Assembly (NCBI GenBank): GCA_963664085.2
Contig: CAXXLO010000002.1
Location: 1,488,001 to 1,552,000, forward strand
Reading direction: 5' to 3'
DNA from: Bin5 sp022821545
GTDB taxonomy: Bacteria > Chloroflexota > Anaerolineae > Caldilineales > Caldilineaceae
DNA length: 64,000 bases
Below, in pieces: positions 25,670 through 34,816 of this stretch. The notes beneath the pieces were generated by a model that searched no databases, was not told the origin of the DNA, and was given only the letters and a program-made list of their open reading frames with translations. Position 1 is the first letter of the stretch; each line of letters opens with the position of its first letter. Position numbers and translations under genes: made by a program.

Positions 25670-26063
25670 TGCCTTGTCCTCCGAAATGCACAAGTCGTGT
25701 CGGTACAGTAGGCAAAGAAGCGGCTCTTGTCAAACCTGTTCCCTATGGTTGGCCCCAATACCTGGACCACCTCAAAAAGAGGATTCAACGCCCTCTCTCT
25801 CCTCTCCGCTCTTTCCTCGCAGTTTTGCGTCCGCAGAAAATCTGTGTTACTCTTTGCGAGATTCCGATACTTATGCAGCGGCCTGCGCCCAAACGCACCC
25901 CCTGCATACCACGAGGTCTGGTCTCGTGATAGTTTCGTTCTATCACTGGTCCGGGCCTTTCCGCGTTCAGTACAACGCAAGCGGCGGCCCGGCCCCACCA
26001 ACCATTTCCCCGGCCAGCCGGGCACACAACCGCTGGCCGGCACATGTCAAGGAGAAACTGACT
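25670..26063. other. Gene-free stretch between hicA remnant and zinc-motif gene
   Basis: About 390 bp. Open frames cross it on both strands but show no family, no ribosome site and no shared composition with neighbours. I see no strong promoter, terminator or repeat. Confidence 0.5.
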
Positions 26064-27068
26064 GTGGCAAGAACACAATGCTGTGGCATCAAGAAAGACG
26101 GCACACCCTGCCAGGGAACCGCCCTCGAACAGTTCGGCGGCCTCTGCATCGCACACGGCCCGTCCCCCGAACAGGCCCATGAATGGCGCTCCCGCGGCGG
26201 CAAAAACTCCGCCGCCGCCGTCCGCTTCGCCAAAAACATCGCCGAACCTGTCCAAGAGCTGCTTGAACTCCTCAAAGAGTGCAGGCAAAAGGTCTTGGAC
26301 GGAACCCTCAGCGCCGCCAACAGCAACGCCATCTCCAACAACGTCAAAATGGCGCTCGAGGCCTACCGCCGCGCCGACGAGGTCATGGAGAAAGAACGCG
26401 CCGAAGAAGTCCGGGCCGCGGCCGCCGAACACCTCGGCGTGCCCGCCAACCTCGAAGTCCTCGAAGAGGCCGACCGCATCTATACCCAGCTCGAACGCCG
26501 CCGCGCCGAGGCCCTCGTCGAACAGGGCTTCGCCCGCTTCACCGAACCGGCCGGCCCCGGCCAGCCCCCCCAGGTCCTCCTCAACAAAAAAGGGCAGACT
26601 CGCTTCGGCCACCTTTACTTTGAAAACAGGCAGCAGATGTTGGAAGGAATAGAGGACACTCTGGTTGAATTCCAGATCGATGGACCCCGCCTTCGCGAGA
26701 TTCCCGATCTTCCCGTGCTCACCACGATGTTGAATGATCTGCAAGTGGATATCGAATACACGCAATCCCAAATGGCGCAGCAGAGCGCTGAGGGTCCGTT
26801 CGACCCCATGTCCGGTCGGGCATTCACCAGACTCCCGGTCGGCGTGACAGTCAGCCCCACGCGCGAAAACTACCACTACTGTCTCGACGACCCGCACGAA
26901 GCCCTGGCGGAGCAGCTCGAATATATCAAAGAGGTGCATGACAGGATTGAAGAGACCTCTGAGATGGAAGAGTACAAACGCAGGAAGGCAGCGCAGGAAA
27001 AGGAGAAAAGAGACCGGGCATACTTTGACGCCCGTCTCAAGGCCGCAGGGGAAGCTGACAAATCTTAA
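26064..27068 (+). CDS. Uncharacterised protein with N-terminal Cys/His zinc motif, possibly phage-derived
   Basis: 334-residue protein starting at a GTG with AAGGAG upstream. Residues 6-30 hold CCGIKKDGTPCQ and GLCIAHG, a C-C-C-H arrangement like zinc ribbons of phage packaging-region proteins. A long helical, charged middle follows (KERAEEVRAAAAEHLG, TQLERRRAEALVEQ) with coiled-coil character, and the C-terminus is Lys/Glu-rich. The frame is open upstream to 25581 but only the part from 26064 looks coding. I cannot name the family. Isolated position, unusual content and the odd C-rich flank suggest imported DNA. Confidence 0.7.
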   Translation: MARTQCCGIKKDGTPCQGTALEQFGGLCIAHGPSPEQAHEWRSRGGKNSAAAVRFAKNIAEPVQELLELLKECRQKVLDGTLSAANSNAISNNVKMALEAYRRADEVMEKERAEEVRAAAAEHLGVPANLEVLEEADRIYTQLERRRAEALVEQGFARFTEPAGPGQPPQVLLNKKGQTRFGHLYFENRQQMLEGIEDTLVEFQIDGPRLREIPDLPVLTTMLNDLQVDIEYTQSQMAQQSAEGPFDPMSGRAFTRLPVGVTVSPTRENYHYCLDDPHEALAEQLEYIKEVHDRIEETSEMEEYKRRKAAQEKEKRDRAYFDARLKAAGEADKS

Positions 27069-27491
27069 CTGTCGGCCCTTAGCGGTCAGCCCTGTCCCCC
27101 GCCGCCGCAACATCCGCCGCAACACGGGGCACAGACAAACAGGTCTAACAAACAAATAATATATACAACCAACCTGCGCCCACCGGCCAGCGGCTGTATA
27201 CCCCTGCCCGCCGCCCGCCCCCAAAAACCGCAAATCCACCCCAAACTCCCCCAATCTCCCCAAAATTCGCCCCAAAACCCCCCTCGCGCCCCCAATCCCC
27301 CGCCCAAACGCCCCCGCCGCCCCGTCCCACCTCCCCCACCCCCTCGCCAAACACCCACAACCCGCCCTCCCCCCCAATCTCTCCCAGATCTCTCGTATTC
27401 TCTCCTGCATCGCCCGCACGACGCCCCCTCAATCGTCATGCCATCCCAGCCTCCCTCCCCTCACGCCTCGCCCTTCCCTCCTGGGCAACTG
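27069..27491. other. Strand-biased C-rich tract, G-quadruplex-prone on the minus strand
   Basis: From about 27190 to 27380 the plus strand is mostly C and A with very few G, including many runs of three to eight C. The minus strand therefore carries more than a dozen G-runs separated by short spacers, the pattern of stacked G-quadruplexes. No gene is credible in it: the frames give Gly/Trp/Arg-only peptides. It directly precedes the promoter of the DUF362 gene. Confidence 0.7.
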
Positions 27492-27520
27492 TTGACACCG
27501 CGCTAAACCAGGAGTAAACT
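27492..27520 (+). promoter_or_regulatory. Sigma70-type promoter for the DUF362-led operon
   Basis: TTGACA at 27492-27497, 17 nt, TAAACT at 27515-27520. It is 101 bp before the ATG at 27622 and at the edge of the C-rich tract. Confidence 0.7.
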
Positions 27521-27621
27521 CACTCTGGGGCGCCCCACTACGTCTTGTGAACAACAAGCCTTCTCTCCACAGGCGTCCCTTACACCACGAATTAAGTCTG
27601 ACCTTTCTCAAGGAGGCCACG

Positions 27622-28572
27622 ATGTCAAAATCACGAGTCAGTCTCGTCCACGGCGGGGACCGCCGCGCCAACGTCTTTAACGCGCTGCAGCTGGTGCGGA
27701 CGGACGTCGAATCCCGCCTGGCCGATCAGGTCATGCTGAAACCCAACTTCCTCAGCAGCCACAACCAGCTGGCCTCCAGCCATGCCGACGCGCTGCGGGG
27801 CGTACTCGACTTCCTCCTTGCCGCGCCCAACCCGCCGCGTGAGGTCCTCATCGCCGAAGCCGGCGCCGAGGACACGTGGGACGCCTACCGCAACTTCGGC
27901 TACCATGCCCTCGAAGAAGAGTATTCGATCCCCCTGCGCCTCATCGACCTCCACCGCGAGACCGAATGGGAATCGACGCCCATCGTGCTGGCCGACGGCA
28001 GCGAGACAATCGTGCGCATGCCCCGCACGGTCCTCGACTGCCCCTGCACCATTTCAATCGCGATCCCCAAAACGCATGATACCTGCGTGGTCACGCTTGC
28101 CCTGAAAAACATGATCATGGGCACCATCTACCGGCAGGACCGGGTGAAAATGCACGGCTTCAACACCCATGCCGAGCGCCGCGTCCCCGATGAATCGCGC
28201 GCCATGAGCATCAACCTGATCCGGCTGGCCCGTTTCATGACCCCCGACGTCGCTGTCTTCGACGGCGCTCGCGGTCTGCAGGGCAACGGGCCCGGCGGCA
28301 CAGACGGACTGGACTTCGGCATCGCCGCCGCCAGCGTCGATACCTTCGCAGCCGACGCCGTTGTCGCCAAGACCATGGGCTTCGAGCCGATGGAGCTGGG
28401 CTTCCTTCGCTACGGCCACGACCAGGGCATGGGCACCGCCGACCTGGACGAGATCGAGCTCCTGGGCGGCGTTTCTATCGCGTCGGTGGCCCGGCAGTTC
28501 AAACCGCACGAGACGACCGAGTTGCAGCTGCAGTGGCAGGTCGAAAACGCTGACCAGCTCCTGGCGGCGTAA
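27622..28572 (+). CDS. DUF362 domain-containing protein
   Basis: 316-residue protein of the DUF362 family. Typical parts are VMLKPNFLS near the N-terminus, EVLIAEAG in the middle, the ISIAIPKTHDTCVVTLALKNMIMG core and FDGARGLQGNGP with the family Gly-rich loop. No ferredoxin Cys motif is present, so it is the short cytoplasmic form. The family function is unproven. AAGGAGG precedes the ATG. It heads a plus-strand group with an amidohydrolase 48 bp downstream. Confidence 0.85.
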   Translation: MSKSRVSLVHGGDRRANVFNALQLVRTDVESRLADQVMLKPNFLSSHNQLASSHADALRGVLDFLLAAPNPPREVLIAEAGAEDTWDAYRNFGYHALEEEYSIPLRLIDLHRETEWESTPIVLADGSETIVRMPRTVLDCPCTISIAIPKTHDTCVVTLALKNMIMGTIYRQDRVKMHGFNTHAERRVPDESRAMSINLIRLARFMTPDVAVFDGARGLQGNGPGGTDGLDFGIAAASVDTFAADAVVAKTMGFEPMELGFLRYGHDQGMGTADLDEIELLGGVSIASVARQFKPHETTELQLQWQVENADQLLAA

Positions 28573-28620
28573 TCCTGAAACCTCGCTCTCACTATCTACT
28601 CTTTGACAAAGGCGGTTCCC

Positions 28621-29577
28621 ATGCTCCCCATCATCGACACACATCAACATCTTTGGGATCTGAGCGTATTCGACATGCCCTGGCTGGAAGACGCGCCGAC
28701 GCTGAACCGCAGCTTCGTGACCGGCGACTACCTGGCCGCGACCGCGGGGCTGAACGTCGTCAAGACGGTCTACATGGAAGTGGACGTCAGCGCCGCGCAG
28801 AAGGTCGCCGAAGCGGAGCATCTCATCGAGCTCTGCGCCGCCGCTGACAACCCCACCGCCGCCGCGGTCATCGGCGGCGTCGTGACCTCCGCCGACTTCG
28901 CCGGCTACATCCGGCGCTATGCCGGCAGTCCCGCCATCAAGGGCGTGCGTCAGGTGCTGCACGGGCCCGGCACACCCCAGGGAACCTGTCTCGCGCCCCA
29001 GTTCGTAGAGAATATACGCCTGCTCGGCGAGTTGGACCTCTGCTTCGACCTGTGTATGCGGCCCTCGGAACTCGGCGACGGCGTCAAACTGGCGCAGACC
29101 TGCCCCGATACCCGCTTCGTCGTCGATCACTGCGGCAACGGCGACCCCTATCTCATCAGCGGTCTCCTGCCCGGCAGCGCGGGAACCGGTGACGCAGGGC
29201 AGGCCGACTCCAACCTCACCATTGCCGACCACACCGACCGCGATGACCCCTTCTGGCATGACCGGCAGCAGTGGAAGGACGGCATCGACGCGCTCGCCGC
29301 CCTCCCCAACACCATCTGCAAGATCTCCGGGATCATCGCCCGCACCCGCCCCGGCTGGACCGCCGCAGACCTCGCGCCCGCCGTCAACCACTGCCTCGAC
29401 AGCTTCGGCCCGGACCGGGTCGTTTTCGGCGGGGACTGGCCCGTCTGCCTGCTCGGTGCAGATTCCACCTACCGCGGCTGGGTGGAGGCGCTGAAAGAAA
29501 TCATCGCCGACCGCACCGAAACGGAGCAGCGCAAGCTGCTGCACGACAACGCGGTCGCCTTCTACGGGGTGGCCTGA
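28621..29577 (+). CDS. Amidohydrolase-2 family TIM-barrel hydrolase (fuconolactonase-like)
   Basis: 318-residue metal-dependent hydrolase. It opens with DTHQHLW (His8 and His10), followed by GVRQVLHG, VDHCGNG (His) and FGGDWPVC (Asp), the canonical ligand order of the amidohydrolase-2 group that includes L-fucono-1,5-lactonase and 2-pyrone-4,6-dicarboxylate lactonase. A sugar lactone is a likely substrate. The ATG at 28621 is preferred to a TTG at 28603. A Gly/Asp-rich insertion near the middle (GTGDAGQADSN) is unusual. It probably shares the promoter at 27492. Confidence 0.88.
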   Translation: MLPIIDTHQHLWDLSVFDMPWLEDAPTLNRSFVTGDYLAATAGLNVVKTVYMEVDVSAAQKVAEAEHLIELCAAADNPTAAAVIGGVVTSADFAGYIRRYAGSPAIKGVRQVLHGPGTPQGTCLAPQFVENIRLLGELDLCFDLCMRPSELGDGVKLAQTCPDTRFVVDHCGNGDPYLISGLLPGSAGTGDAGQADSNLTIADHTDRDDPFWHDRQQWKDGIDALAALPNTICKISGIIARTRPGWTAADLAPAVNHCLDSFGPDRVVFGGDWPVCLLGADSTYRGWVEALKEIIADRTETEQRKLLHDNAVAFYGVA

Positions 29578-29666
29578 CGGGCAAGGCAGACTGCGGGGGC
29601 TGTATTCTGCAGGAATCGGAGCCTGCGCCGCCCGTGGCCGCCTGACCACGGGCTACCGACAACCCC

Positions 29667-32177
29667 ATGGGACTCGAATGGAGAACGCTGGAGGATGAAG
29701 AGGGCCGGGTCCGGCAAGAGGCCCCGGACGTAGAAGCGCCGACGCCCCAACGCCGCGGCAGGAAGCGATGGGTCTCCGTTCTGATTGCTCTGCTGCTGGT
29801 GGCTGTGGTCATCTTTACCGTGCGCTACGTCCTGCTGGAAAGGTTGGACGCTTTTGCCGCCGCCGTCGAAGCCGACGTGCTGTCCATGCACGACATCGTG
29901 GAACAGGCCGAGCGTGACCTCGACGGAGCCCTCTTCGGCAGCATGATCTCCCCCGACTACCCGAACTGGGGCAGAACACAGAAAGAGATGCTTCTCAGTG
30001 GAGCGCGCTGGGACCGGCCGTACTTCGGCCTGACCCTTGACCGCGGCGCTGACGATAAACCCCCCACCGGCACAGTGGAGGATATCGACTTCACGTCCGA
30101 CTGGCGGATGGCAACCGTCACCCTGGCCTTCCCCTACGTTCGGCCTGACGGCGCCCCGGTGACTCTTCACCAGATCGTTACCTACCGCGACGAAAACACC
30201 GGCTGGGCCCTCGTCCCCGCCTATCCCTCCTTCTGGGGCGAGAAACAGACGTTTACCGGCCGTTATCTGACGGTCGAATACCCCGGAAGGGACGCCGCAA
30301 CGGTCGAGCGGCTGGCGCGCGAGTGGGACAAGATGCTCGCCGCAGTCTGCCAGGATTTGGACGGTTTACGCTGCCGCCCCACCTGGAAGCTGAATGTGGT
30401 GCTCTCCACGCAGTCCGGCCCGCTCGCTCGTATGGCCGATCAGACCTCTCGTGGACCCCTTTGGAAGGGGTTGTCCCAGGTGTCTCCCTCTGGCAGGGGC
30501 GCCGGCCGGTCGGATCTGGAGCTGCCTGCCCCCAGCCTCATCGGCAACCCGGTGGATGAGGCCGGCTATCAGGCTGTGCGCGCCGGCTACGCGCCGCTGA
30601 TTGTGGGCGGAGGGATCGCCGAAATCGTTGGCTGGCGCTGCTGTGAAAAGATCGTATTCTTCCACGCTCTGCTCGATAAGCAGCTCAGCCGGTTGGGGAT
30701 TAAGCCGTGGCCCCTGACCCCTTCCCACTATGAGGATATCCTGCAGGGCTCGATTCACGACGTGACCAGCCTGCACTGGGTCTATCTCCAGCGCTCCTAC
30801 AACAACGTCACCCCGCAGATCCAGCAGATCGTCTACAGCATCGTCGACTTGATCCTTGCATCCAACCCGAAACATTCGCCGGCCTCTCTGCAACGCCTGC
30901 TGCTCCGCTACGATACCTATCGCCCGTGGCTGTTCAACGCCCTCCCTATCGTCAGAAGACAGGCAAGTCAGGGCAACTACGGACGGTGGATCCAAAAAGA
31001 ATGGATCCACTATGCTGATCGGCAGCTGGAGGCTGCCGCGGCCCCGGGTAGCGCCCTGCCCGCACAAGACCTGCACCTGCTCTGCACCGACGAACGGTTC
31101 AACGGCGCACATCTGTACCGTTACGATCTGCAGCGAGACGAATTTATAGAGGAGAACAGTGCCGGACCGTTTCGTCGGATGTACCCCCTGCCGGACGACG
31201 ACGGCGTTCTGCTTCAGAAATTGGACGCCGGGGCAACCGGTTCCCGGATACAGATCTGGCGGCAGGGGCAAACGCTGGACGTCACCTCCGCTGCCGGCAA
31301 TGTCGCCCTCTACCCGGTGGAGATCTTTGCCGACAAGATGCTCCTCTTTACATATGACGCCCGCCGCCGGCCGCCCATCCGGTTCAACCTTCTGAATCAG
31401 ACCGACTGCGACGGGGGCGCGTGTGTCCTGCGCACCCTGGACGGCTTGCCTGCCTGGTCGCCTGACCGCGAGAGAACCGTTGTCTCGCGCGGGGACGGTG
31501 TGCTCTGGCTTGGGGACAAAGAGGGAGAGCCGCAGATGGCGGTCGCGCGCGGCCAGTCCGTGACCTGGCTGGACGACAGCCGCTTTGCCTTTGTTCAGTC
31601 CGACGATGAAATGCAGGTGGCGATGATGACGCTGCCGAATCGTGAGCTGAGAACGCTTCTGGACTCAGAAAGCCTGACTGACGCCCTGCACGGCGCCACC
31701 GCTGCGACGCGGATCATTCGTGTCGCGTTGGCGTCGCATCCCACCATGCCGGACCGGCTGTTCGTTGGCGCACGCGTCGGGAACGGGGCGGGCAGGGACG
31801 CCACTCACGTCTTCGTCTACAACCTTGCCGCAGATCAGATCACAGAGCTGCTGCAAGTCGACCATCCCCTCGAACCGTACCGGTCGATGCGCTTCTCCGC
31901 GGACGGACGCTGGCTCTTCGTCCACAGCGTAGGACAGCGCGCCAGGGGCTGGCACCTCTATCTCTACAACATCCGCACCGGCGGCGTCCTGAACTATTCG
32001 TCCGATACAGCGTTGGCCTTTCCCGGGTATGATCTGTCGGCTGACGGCGCCTGGCTGGTGCGCGTTGATGAAGGCTATATCCATCTGATCCCGTTGAACG
32101 GAGGCCGGCAGAGGCTGGTCGCGCACGACTTTGCCCACTGCTACGCTGCCGTCTGGGTACACAGAACTGTTCCGTAA
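29667..32177 (+). CDS. Large single-pass membrane protein with C-terminal beta-propeller repeats
   Basis: 836-residue protein. A Arg/Lys-rich cytoplasmic tail (to about 34) precedes one strong membrane helix (about 35-57, VSVLIALLLVAVVIFTV), so most of the chain is outside the membrane. The middle (about 200-460) is helical with many Arg and Trp. From about 500 on, repeated strands such as LDGLPAWSPDRERTV, RSMRFSADGRWLFVHS and YDLSADGAWLVRV form a WD40/TolB-like propeller. I do not recognise a named family; it may be a surface sensor or scaffold. It is 89 bp after the amidohydrolase. Confidence 0.75.
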   Translation: MGLEWRTLEDEEGRVRQEAPDVEAPTPQRRGRKRWVSVLIALLLVAVVIFTVRYVLLERLDAFAAAVEADVLSMHDIVEQAERDLDGALFGSMISPDYPNWGRTQKEMLLSGARWDRPYFGLTLDRGADDKPPTGTVEDIDFTSDWRMATVTLAFPYVRPDGAPVTLHQIVTYRDENTGWALVPAYPSFWGEKQTFTGRYLTVEYPGRDAATVERLAREWDKMLAAVCQDLDGLRCRPTWKLNVVLSTQSGPLARMADQTSRGPLWKGLSQVSPSGRGAGRSDLELPAPSLIGNPVDEAGYQAVRAGYAPLIVGGGIAEIVGWRCCEKIVFFHALLDKQLSRLGIKPWPLTPSHYEDILQGSIHDVTSLHWVYLQRSYNNVTPQIQQIVYSIVDLILASNPKHSPASLQRLLLRYDTYRPWLFNALPIVRRQASQGNYGRWIQKEWIHYADRQLEAAAAPGSALPAQDLHLLCTDERFNGAHLYRYDLQRDEFIEENSAGPFRRMYPLPDDDGVLLQKLDAGATGSRIQIWRQGQTLDVTSAAGNVALYPVEIFADKMLLFTYDARRRPPIRFNLLNQTDCDGGACVLRTLDGLPAWSPDRERTVVSRGDGVLWLGDKEGEPQMAVARGQSVTWLDDSRFAFVQSDDEMQVAMMTLPNRELRTLLDSESLTDALHGATAATRIIRVALASHPTMPDRLFVGARVGNGAGRDATHVFVYNLAADQITELLQVDHPLEPYRSMRFSADGRWLFVHSVGQRARGWHLYLYNIRTGGVLNYSSDTALAFPGYDLSADGAWLVRVDEGYIHLIPLNGGRQRLVAHDFAHCYAAVWVHRTVP

Positions 32178-32245
32178 TCAGCCTTGTGTTCCTGGCGCAG
32201 ACCAGCCGCGAACACAGACCCAGTAAGTACGAGAGGAGATCGAGA

Positions 32246-33088
32246 ATGACGACCTACCGTTATGCAGAGATGACCTGGTCTGTCTGTCGCGAGGCGGCCT
32301 ATTCAGGCCGGGTGGCCGTGCTTCCGGTTGCCACCTATGAGGATCACGGCTACCACCTGCCCATCGACACCGATGTGCGCCTTTGCACGGGAATCTGCGA
32401 ACGGGCGGTGGCGCGCATTCCCGAAGAAGCCGTGCTGATCCCCCCGGTCAGCCACGGCTACAGCCCCCACCACATGGATTTCCCCGGCACCATCACCATT
32501 CGCTGGGACACCTTTATCAACTACGTGCGCGATGTCTGCGTCAGCCTCGCCCACCACGGCTTCAAGCGTATCCTGATTGTGAACGGGCATGGCAGCAACA
32601 CCGCCCCGGTGGAGATGGCCGCCCGCCTGACTGTGCTCGAAACCGAGGGCAAGACCCTCTGCGCGTCCGTCAACCACTGGGGCGTGCGCAAAGGCAGGGA
32701 GGAGGGGAATGCAATCCGCTCTTCGGACTTTGGCGGTGCCTCCCACGCCGGAGAGTACGAGACGGCCCTCTATCTGGCCCTCGCCGAAGAGCTGGTGCAG
32801 ATGGACAAGGCCGTGGACGAGCGTTCGCCCCTGTCGCCGAGCTTTCAGACCGATCTGCTGATGGGCAAACGCGAAGACGGCTCGGTCGCCAACCTGTGGC
32901 CCTACTGGAGCTCCTTGACCGACAGCGGCGTGCTGGGGGATGCCACCGCCGCCACCCGCGAGAAAGGGGAGCAGTTTCTCGAGGCCGCGGTCGAAGGGCT
33001 GATCGAACTGGTCCGCGAGTTCCGCACCGTGGCGATCAATCCCCGCAAAGATCACATTTCGCCGGAAACCGATGGCCCTGGCCAGTAG
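32246..33088 (+). CDS. Creatininase-family metal-dependent amidohydrolase
   Basis: 280-residue member of the creatininase superfamily, which opens cyclic amides or cleaves formamide bonds. Metal-ligand motifs are visible: an acid and His at YEDHGYHLPIDTD (the canonical member has xxExHGxHLP), VSHGYSPHHMDFPGT, ILIVNGHGSN and GGASHAGEYET. The Glu of the family Glu-Gln-His-Gly motif is here Glu-Asp-His-Gly, a mild change. GAGAGGAG precedes the ATG. The stop is 38 bp before the GNAT gene, so they are likely co-transcribed. Confidence 0.9.
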   Translation: MTTYRYAEMTWSVCREAAYSGRVAVLPVATYEDHGYHLPIDTDVRLCTGICERAVARIPEEAVLIPPVSHGYSPHHMDFPGTITIRWDTFINYVRDVCVSLAHHGFKRILIVNGHGSNTAPVEMAARLTVLETEGKTLCASVNHWGVRKGREEGNAIRSSDFGGASHAGEYETALYLALAEELVQMDKAVDERSPLSPSFQTDLLMGKREDGSVANLWPYWSSLTDSGVLGDATAATREKGEQFLEAAVEGLIELVREFRTVAINPRKDHISPETDGPGQ

Positions 33089-33125
33089 CGGCCGGGTACG
33101 GGTTGGCGGCAGCCCAGGAGCGGAA

Positions 33126-33632
33126 ATGACCGGGAACTACCGGATGCGGCCGGCCGCGTTGGAGGACTGGCCGGACATTGTGGCGCTGGACCAGGAGATC
33201 TTCGGCGCGTACGGCGCACAGGAGGAGCCGGCGATCATCCGCAGCCGTCTGCTGACATTCCCGCCGGGCTGTGCGGTGCTGGAGGGGGAACGCGGCGGCG
33301 GACGCCCGTTCATCGCCGGCTATCTGACGACAGAGAAATGGGCCGAGCTGCGCGAACCTGTACTGGACGAGGACCCTCGGCAAAGCCACCGGCCGGACGG
33401 CCGCGTCCTCTGTATCACGACGCTGGCCGTCGCTCCCGGCTGCCAGAATCAGGGACTGGGCGTGCGCTTGCTGGACCGTGCCGTCGGTATCGCGCGACAG
33501 GAGGGCTGCGCGCAGATCATTCTCGAAACGGCCCACGCCGAACGCTTCTATCTGCGTCACCGCTTTCGACCGGCCGGCGTACGCACCGAAAGAGGGATCA
33601 GGATGGCGATAATGCTCCTGGACCTGGACTAG
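33126..33632 (+). CDS. GNAT-family N-acetyltransferase
   Basis: 168-residue acetyltransferase. The acetyl-CoA loop is at about 117-127 (VAPGCQNQGLG), followed by the ARQEGCAQIILET helix-strand and FYLRHRFRPAG, which is standard motif B. The N-terminal half has the usual RMRPAALEDWPDIVALD pattern. The acceptor could be a small amine or a protein. CAGGAG precedes the ATG at 33126. It ends at a strong hairpin shared with the convergent PPOX gene. Confidence 0.88.
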   Translation: MTGNYRMRPAALEDWPDIVALDQEIFGAYGAQEEPAIIRSRLLTFPPGCAVLEGERGGGRPFIAGYLTTEKWAELREPVLDEDPRQSHRPDGRVLCITTLAVAPGCQNQGLGVRLLDRAVGIARQEGCAQIILETAHAERFYLRHRFRPAGVRTERGIRMAIMLLDLD

Positions 33633-33651
33633 GATCGGACCAGTCCCCATC

Positions 33652-33685
33652 CCGGCGGCAAGTGAACTGCCCCTCCTGCCGCCGG
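33652..33685. terminator. Bidirectional hairpin between convergent genes
   Basis: A perfect 9-bp stem, CCGGCGGCA (33652-33660) with TGCCGCCGG (33677-33685), over a 16-nt loop, lies in the 63-bp gap between convergent stop codons. There is no long T-run, so termination strength is uncertain. Confidence 0.55.
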
Positions 33686-33695
33686 CAGCTTCTGG

Positions 33696-34118
33696 TTACG
33701 CGGGAGGAAAAGTCACAATCCGCTGCGGCTTGATCTTGAAGATCACCCGCTTTTCCGTCCCTTTCATCGAGGCCGGCATGACGCTGCCGTAATACTCGTC
33801 GGCTCCCGCGTAGACCTTGGTATGGGCATTGATGTTGGCGAGGTCCGGGTCGGGTACGATCTCCTCGACGACGCCGCGTACATCGATCCAGCGGTATGCA
33901 TCCTTCGGGTCCAATGCCGTCAGGGCCACTTTGGGATTGGCGCGAACGTTTTGCGGTTTGCGCCGCCCTTCGGCCGTATTCACGAGGACGTGCGTCCCGT
34001 CCCACGAGCACCAGACGATCGTGTTTTCCGGCCCGCCGGAGGGCGAGATCGTCGTCAGGACAGCAAAAACGGGGCCGGTCAGCAGGTCAACGTGCGTATC
34101 CGGAATCTGTGCGGACAT
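33696..34118 (-). CDS. Pyridoxamine 5'-phosphate oxidase-fold (PPOX/F420-type) protein
   Basis: 140-residue split-barrel flavin- or F420-binding protein. The sequence runs PVFAVLTTISPSGGPENTIVWCSWDG, then VLVNTAEGRRKPQNVRANPKVAL, a common signature in TIGR03618-like PPOX proteins with Arg/Lys for the cofactor phosphate. It may reduce a small electrophile. GAGGAGG before the ATG at 34118 decides the start. It lies downstream of the HEPN/MNT pair in the same direction, 38 bp away. Confidence 0.88.
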   Translation of the reverse strand: MSAQIPDTHVDLLTGPVFAVLTTISPSGGPENTIVWCSWDGTHVLVNTAEGRRKPQNVRANPKVALTALDPKDAYRWIDVRGVVEEIVPDPDLANINAHTKVYAGADEYYGSVMPASMKGTEKRVIFKIKPQRIVTFPPA

Positions 34119-34156
34119 TCTTGTCCTCCTCAAACTGTTTGCGGTCTCGGGCTGTG

Positions 34157-34504
34157 CTAATTTCCAACGTCCCTCGGCACAATCTGTTCCACTTGGTCGA
34201 TCAATGCGGGCAGATCATTTTGAACAGTATCCCATACTCTCTTCAGATTCACTTCAAAGTATCCATGCACGAGCCGATTGCGCATCCCAATGATTTCTGA
34301 CCAGGGAACGTCTGGCTGGCTTTTCTTTGTCTCAGCACACACGCGTGTCGCAGCTTCCCCAATAACCTCAATTGCCTTTAGAACCGCGTACTGGTGTAAG
34401 CGACTCTTCTCGAACTGCGAGAATGTCAACCCGGCTACGAATCTAGCCGCATCCTGCGCAGCCAATAGCATATCCATGAGGTAGGCGTTATCGTCACGCT
34501 GCAT
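34157..34504 (-). CDS. HEPN-domain toxin of a HEPN/MNT pair (HepT-like, DUF86)
   Basis: 115-residue all-helical protein. The RNase motif RxxxxH is at 75-80 (RNRLVH), followed by GYFEVN, the typical DUF86/HepT stretch. Such toxins cut RNA until neutralised by the MNT partner. The start at 34504 lies inside the 3' end of the MNT gene, an 11-bp overlap that couples the two. The frame extends further upstream, but only this part matches the family. Confidence 0.9.
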   Translation of the reverse strand: MQRDDNAYLMDMLLAAQDAARFVAGLTFSQFEKSRLHQYAVLKAIEVIGEAATRVCAETKKSQPDVPWSEIIGMRNRLVHGYFEVNLKRVWDTVQNDLPALIDQVEQIVPRDVGN

Positions 34505-34805
34505 GGATTGGCTCCGCCGATTGGAGTATCGCCTCGCGACGGAAATGGTTTCGACTCTGTTCGACCGCTGAACGTTCCACAAGATCCACATCCCGACCGA
34601 AAATTCGACGCAGCTCTTCCTCCATGCGCGCCATATCAAGCAGAGTGTGCCGTGCCTGTGGCTGAAATTGGATCAGCACGTCCACATCGCTGTCGGGACC
34701 GAAGTCCTCACGTACAACGGAGCCAAATAGAGCCAGTTCAGAGACCTGCCAGCGATGACAGAATCTGTCTATTTGTGACCGGGGCAACTGAATGTGGGCG
34801 TTCAT
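34494..34805 (-). CDS. MNT-domain antitoxin of a HEPN/MNT pair (MntA-like)
   Basis: 103-residue minimal nucleotidyltransferase. GSVVREDFGPDSDVDVLI gives Gly28-Ser29 and catalytic Asp40 and Asp42, all intact, so it may AMPylate the HEPN toxin as shown for MntA/HepT. It precedes and overlaps the toxin gene by 11 bp. Only 11 bp separate it from the amidohydrolase upstream, so the pair rides on a metabolic operon without an obvious promoter of its own. Confidence 0.9.
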   Translation of the reverse strand: MNAHIQLPRSQIDRFCHRWQVSELALFGSVVREDFGPDSDVDVLIQFQPQARHTLLDMARMEEELRRIFGRDVDLVERSAVEQSRNHFRREAILQSAEPIHAA

Positions 34806-34816
34806 TTCAGGCTAAA

